A stretch of DNA of 64,000 bases from Pseudomonas parakoreensis. Its GTDB lineage: Bacteria > Pseudomonadota > Gammaproteobacteria > Pseudomonadales > Pseudomonadaceae. Both the position numbers and the translations under genes were made by a program. Below the pieces are notes generated by a model. The model saw only the letters and a list, made by a program, of their open reading frames with translations. It made no database searches and was not told where the DNA came from. This document shows, piece by piece, positions 61,704-64,000 of the stretch. The stretch lies in NCBI RefSeq assembly GCF_021602155.1, contig NZ_BQHY01000010.1, positions 242,755-306,754 of the forward strand, written 5' to 3'. Positions within the stretch are counted from its first letter, which is position 1. Each line of letters starts with the position of its first letter.

Positions 61704-62378
61704 ATGCGAATCCTTGTCGTCGAGGACGAGCTTAAAGCTGCCGAATACTTGCATCAGGGTTTGACCGAAAGTGGTTATATCGTTGACCACGCCGCCACCG
61801 GTGCCGATGGCTTGCATCTCGCGCAACAGCAGACGTACGACCTGATCATTCTCGACGTGAACTTGCCGGAACTGGACGGCTGGGGCGTCCTGGAACAACT
61901 GCGCCGCACCCACTCCACGCGGGTGATGATGCTTACCGCGCGCGGGCGGCTGGCGGACAAGATTCGCGGTCTGGACCTGGGCGCCGACGACTATCTGGTC
62001 AAGCCGTTCGAGTTTCCCGAATTGCTCGCGCGGGTCCGCACCCTGATGCGCCGCAGTGAAAACATCCCAGTGCCACAGGTGTTGAAAGTCGCCGATCTGG
62101 AACTCGATCCAGGCCGCCATCGGGCATTTCGTGGCGCGCAGCGCATCGACCTGACCACCAAGGAGTTCGCCCTGCTGCACTTGCTGATGCGCCAGTCCGG
62201 CGAGGTGCTGACCCGCACACAAATCATCTCGCTGGTGTGGGACATGAATTTCGACTGCGACACCAACGTGGTCGAAGTGTCGATCCGGCGCTTGCGGGCG
62301 AAGATTGATGACCCGTTCGCCAACAAGCTGATCCACACCCTGCGCGGTGTCGGCTACGTGCTGGAGGCGCGGGAATGA
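61704..62378 (+). CDS. czcR: CzcR-type heavy-metal response regulator
   Basis: The 224-residue OmpR-family regulator has a receiver domain with phosphoacceptor D51 in DLIILDVNLPELDGW and K100-type lysine in DDYLVKPFEFPE. A winged-helix DNA-binding domain follows, from about residue 127, with TLRGVGYVLEARE at the end. It is expected to sense metal through CzcS and activate czcCBA, divergent from it. The start overlaps czcS at the other end by ATGA. Confidence 0.93.
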   Translation: MRILVVEDELKAAEYLHQGLTESGYIVDHAATGADGLHLAQQQTYDLIILDVNLPELDGWGVLEQLRRTHSTRVMMLTARGRLADKIRGLDLGADDYLVKPFEFPELLARVRTLMRRSENIPVPQVLKVADLELDPGRHRAFRGAQRIDLTTKEFALLHLLMRQSGEVLTRTQIISLVWDMNFDCDTNVVEVSIRRLRAKIDDPFANKLIHTLRGVGYVLEARE

Positions 62379-63808
62379 AGCCGGCCAGCCTGTCGATGCG
62401 CCTCGGATTGACGGTGAGTATTCTCGGTGCGCTGTTGGTGGTGTTTCTGGCGATCCTTGCCTATTTCGCCTTGACCCATGAGCTCAATGCCCTGTCCCGC
62501 GACAGCCTGCAAAAGAAGATGGCGCAGGTGGAGCACAGCCTGTCGCTGTACGTCGACGCCAATGAAGTCAGCGGCAAACCGCACATTCTGCTCGATCAGG
62601 TCATGGGCCATGACAACCTGACGCTGACGATTTATGACCATTCGAACTTGCGTTCGCCGCTGCTCAAATCCGGCTCGGGACTCACCGATCCACGGGTGGA
62701 ACTCAGAGCGGTTCGCGGAACCACCGATCAACTGACCTACAGCGACAGCAGCGATGCCGAAGGCGCGCGGTTCCTCACCGCATCGAAGCTGATTCGCCTC
62801 AAGGACGGCAGCAGCGTGCCGGTGCTGCTGTCGATGGACAACGCGCATGATCAAGCGCTGCTCAGTGCCTATCTGCGCTCGACGCTGATCGCGTTGCCGT
62901 TGCTGCTGATGTTCATCGGCCTCACAGCCTGGGGCGCGGTGCAGCGCGGACTGGCGCCGCTGCGCGAGTTTCGCAAAGTGGCGGCGATGGTTTCGACTCA
63001 GGATCTGGATCATCGGCTGTCGGTGGTCAACATGCCGCAGGAGCTGAGCGAACTGGCGCAGGGCATCAACTTCATGCTGCACCGCCTCGATGCCGGAGTG
63101 CAGCAGTTGTCGCAGTTCTCCGATGACCTGGCGCATGAGCTGCGTACGCCGATCAACAACCTGATGGGCAAGGCCCAGGTGACGCTGTCCCGCGAGCGTA
63201 CGACCGAGGAGTACAAGGATGTGCTGGTGTCCAGCATCGAGGAGCTGGAGCGTGTGGCGCGGATTGTCTCGGACATGCTGTTTCTGGCGCAGGTCAGTCA
63301 TCCGTCGGCGCTGGCGCCGTTTGAATCGGTGGCGCTGGAGGTTGAGGCGGCAAAGGTCGCGGAGATGTTTTCGCTGTCGGCGCAGGACAAGCAGATTCAC
63401 TTGAATGTTGTCGGCAGCGCCTCGGTGTTGGGCGATCGGCTGATGATTCAGCGGGCGATTTCCAACCTGCTGTCCAATGCGCTGCGTCATTGCCCGCACG
63501 GTAAAACCATCACCTTGCTGATCGAGCAAGGCGCGACGCAGACGTCACTGCTGGTCAGCAATCCCGGCGTCGGCATCGAAGCACAGCATCTGCCGCACTT
63601 GTTCGACCGCTTCTACCGCGTCGACAGCGCCCGCTCGCGCTCGCAGGGCAGCACCGGGCTGGGCCTGGCAATCGTGCGCTCGATCATGAGCCTGCATCAG
63701 GGGGTGGCGGAGGTGAAGAGCTTGCCCGGCGTCATGACCGTGTTCCGCCTCGGTTTTCCTGCGGCGGCCCCCATGGCCCCATCGCTTGCAAGCCAGCTCC
63801 CACAGTGA
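62375..63808 (+). CDS. czcS: CzcS-type heavy-metal sensor histidine kinase
   Basis: The 477-residue inner-membrane kinase has two membrane segments (about residues 10-33 and 167-187), a periplasmic sensor between them and a HAMP domain (188-240). The phosphoacceptor is H254 in DDLAHELRTPINN. The ATPase domain has ISNLLSNALRHCPHG and the GLGLAIVRSI box. It overlaps czcR by four bases. The last residues, MAPSLASQLPQ, and the stop are encoded by a REP half-element (63781-63805), so the native C-terminus has probably been replaced or extended. Confidence 0.93.
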   Translation: MKPASLSMRLGLTVSILGALLVVFLAILAYFALTHELNALSRDSLQKKMAQVEHSLSLYVDANEVSGKPHILLDQVMGHDNLTLTIYDHSNLRSPLLKSGSGLTDPRVELRAVRGTTDQLTYSDSSDAEGARFLTASKLIRLKDGSSVPVLLSMDNAHDQALLSAYLRSTLIALPLLLMFIGLTAWGAVQRGLAPLREFRKVAAMVSTQDLDHRLSVVNMPQELSELAQGINFMLHRLDAGVQQLSQFSDDLAHELRTPINNLMGKAQVTLSRERTTEEYKDVLVSSIEELERVARIVSDMLFLAQVSHPSALAPFESVALEVEAAKVAEMFSLSAQDKQIHLNVVGSASVLGDRLMIQRAISNLLSNALRHCPHGKTITLLIEQGATQTSLLVSNPGVGIEAQHLPHLFDRFYRVDSARSRSQGSTGLGLAIVRSIMSLHQGVAEVKSLPGVMTVFRLGFPAAAPMAPSLASQLPQ

Positions 63809-63960
63809 ATCGCGGTGTACCCGGGCCTGACGCCATGCTTGATACCAAGCATGAAGCTGGCATTGACCGGTGTCCTGCGGCAGCTCCTACAGGGATCGGG
63901 GTGTTTTTGAGTTTTTTGGACGACACGCAAACTTGTGGGAGCTGGCTTGCCAGCGATGAC
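63781..63960. repeat. Wide REPIN with one arm inside czcS
   Basis: The left arm ATCGCTTGCAAGCCAGCTCC (63781-63805) lies within the czcS reading frame and contains its last codons; the right arm GTGGGAGCTGGCTTGCCAGC is at 63935-63960. A gcgatc-type REP half (CTGCGGCAGCTCCTACA, about 63877-63893) lies between. Nothing else is seen to the window end. Confidence 0.75.
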
Positions 63961-64000
63961 GGCGGGTCAGTCACATCCTTATTTTTTTGACACACCGCTA

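Overview
The window is chromosomal DNA of a Pseudomonas fluorescens-group bacterium. The evidence is the high-GC codon use, the dense scatter of fluorescens-type REP/REPIN repeats, and gene order: tusDCBE, cysG-serS-crcB-rarA-lolA-ftsK, trxB-aat-ate-infA, clpA-clpS-cspD, icd-idh, mnmA-hflD-purB and a fused-nuoCD nuo operon. From memory this is the P. aeruginosa PA2605-PA2649 neighbourhood, interrupted by group-specific additions. I saw no tRNA, rRNA, CRISPR array, transposase or prophage.

Layout. 1-5.2 kb is accessory: a partial NudK-type Nudix hydrolase, an AA10 lytic polysaccharide monooxygenase and GH18 chitinase pair (both without a visible signal peptide), a hemerythrin, a GNAT, a small lipoprotein, a small conserved protein and a DUF1275 membrane protein. 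5.3-8.8 kb carries tusDCBE-ybiB and a glutathionyl-hydroquinone reductase. 8.9-16.6 kb (minus strand) is ftsK-lolA-rarA-crcB-serS-cysG. 16.9-19.3 kb carries a decayed trxB, then aat, ate and infA. 19.4-20.2 kb is a repeat-built island with 29-nt perfect terminal inverted repeats. 20.2-27.5 kb has clpA, clpS, cspD and two non-homologous NADP isocitrate dehydrogenases. 27.6-33.1 kb has a NudJ-type hydrolase, mnmA, hflD, purB, the ribosomal oxygenase roxA and a GNAT. 33.4-35.9 kb has a secretin-like exported protein, an unexplained intergenic region and aceA. 36.7-51.6 kb is the complete nuoA-N operon for respiratory complex I.

The last 12 kb (51.8-64 kb) is accessory and metal-related: a small antitoxin-like orphan, an OprD-family porin, a DUF6124 protein, two tandem PtrA-like secreted proteins, the CzcCBA RND efflux system (minus strand) and the divergent czcRS two-component system. 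Three of these promoters (porin, first PtrA-like gene, czcC) carry the same 16-nt site in the same orientation, 73-135 nt upstream of the start codon. That suggests one metal-responsive regulon covering efflux, small periplasmic proteins and a porin.

The most interesting points are: the shared 16-nt operator; the LPMO whose copper-binding histidine is at residue 12 with no secretory leader to expose it; the trxB remnant that lost a catalytic cysteine and its C-terminal 45%; a terminator between the two PtrA-like genes; a REP half-element that encodes the end of the CzcS kinase; and an uncharacterised region upstream of aceA that may encode a minus-strand RNA.
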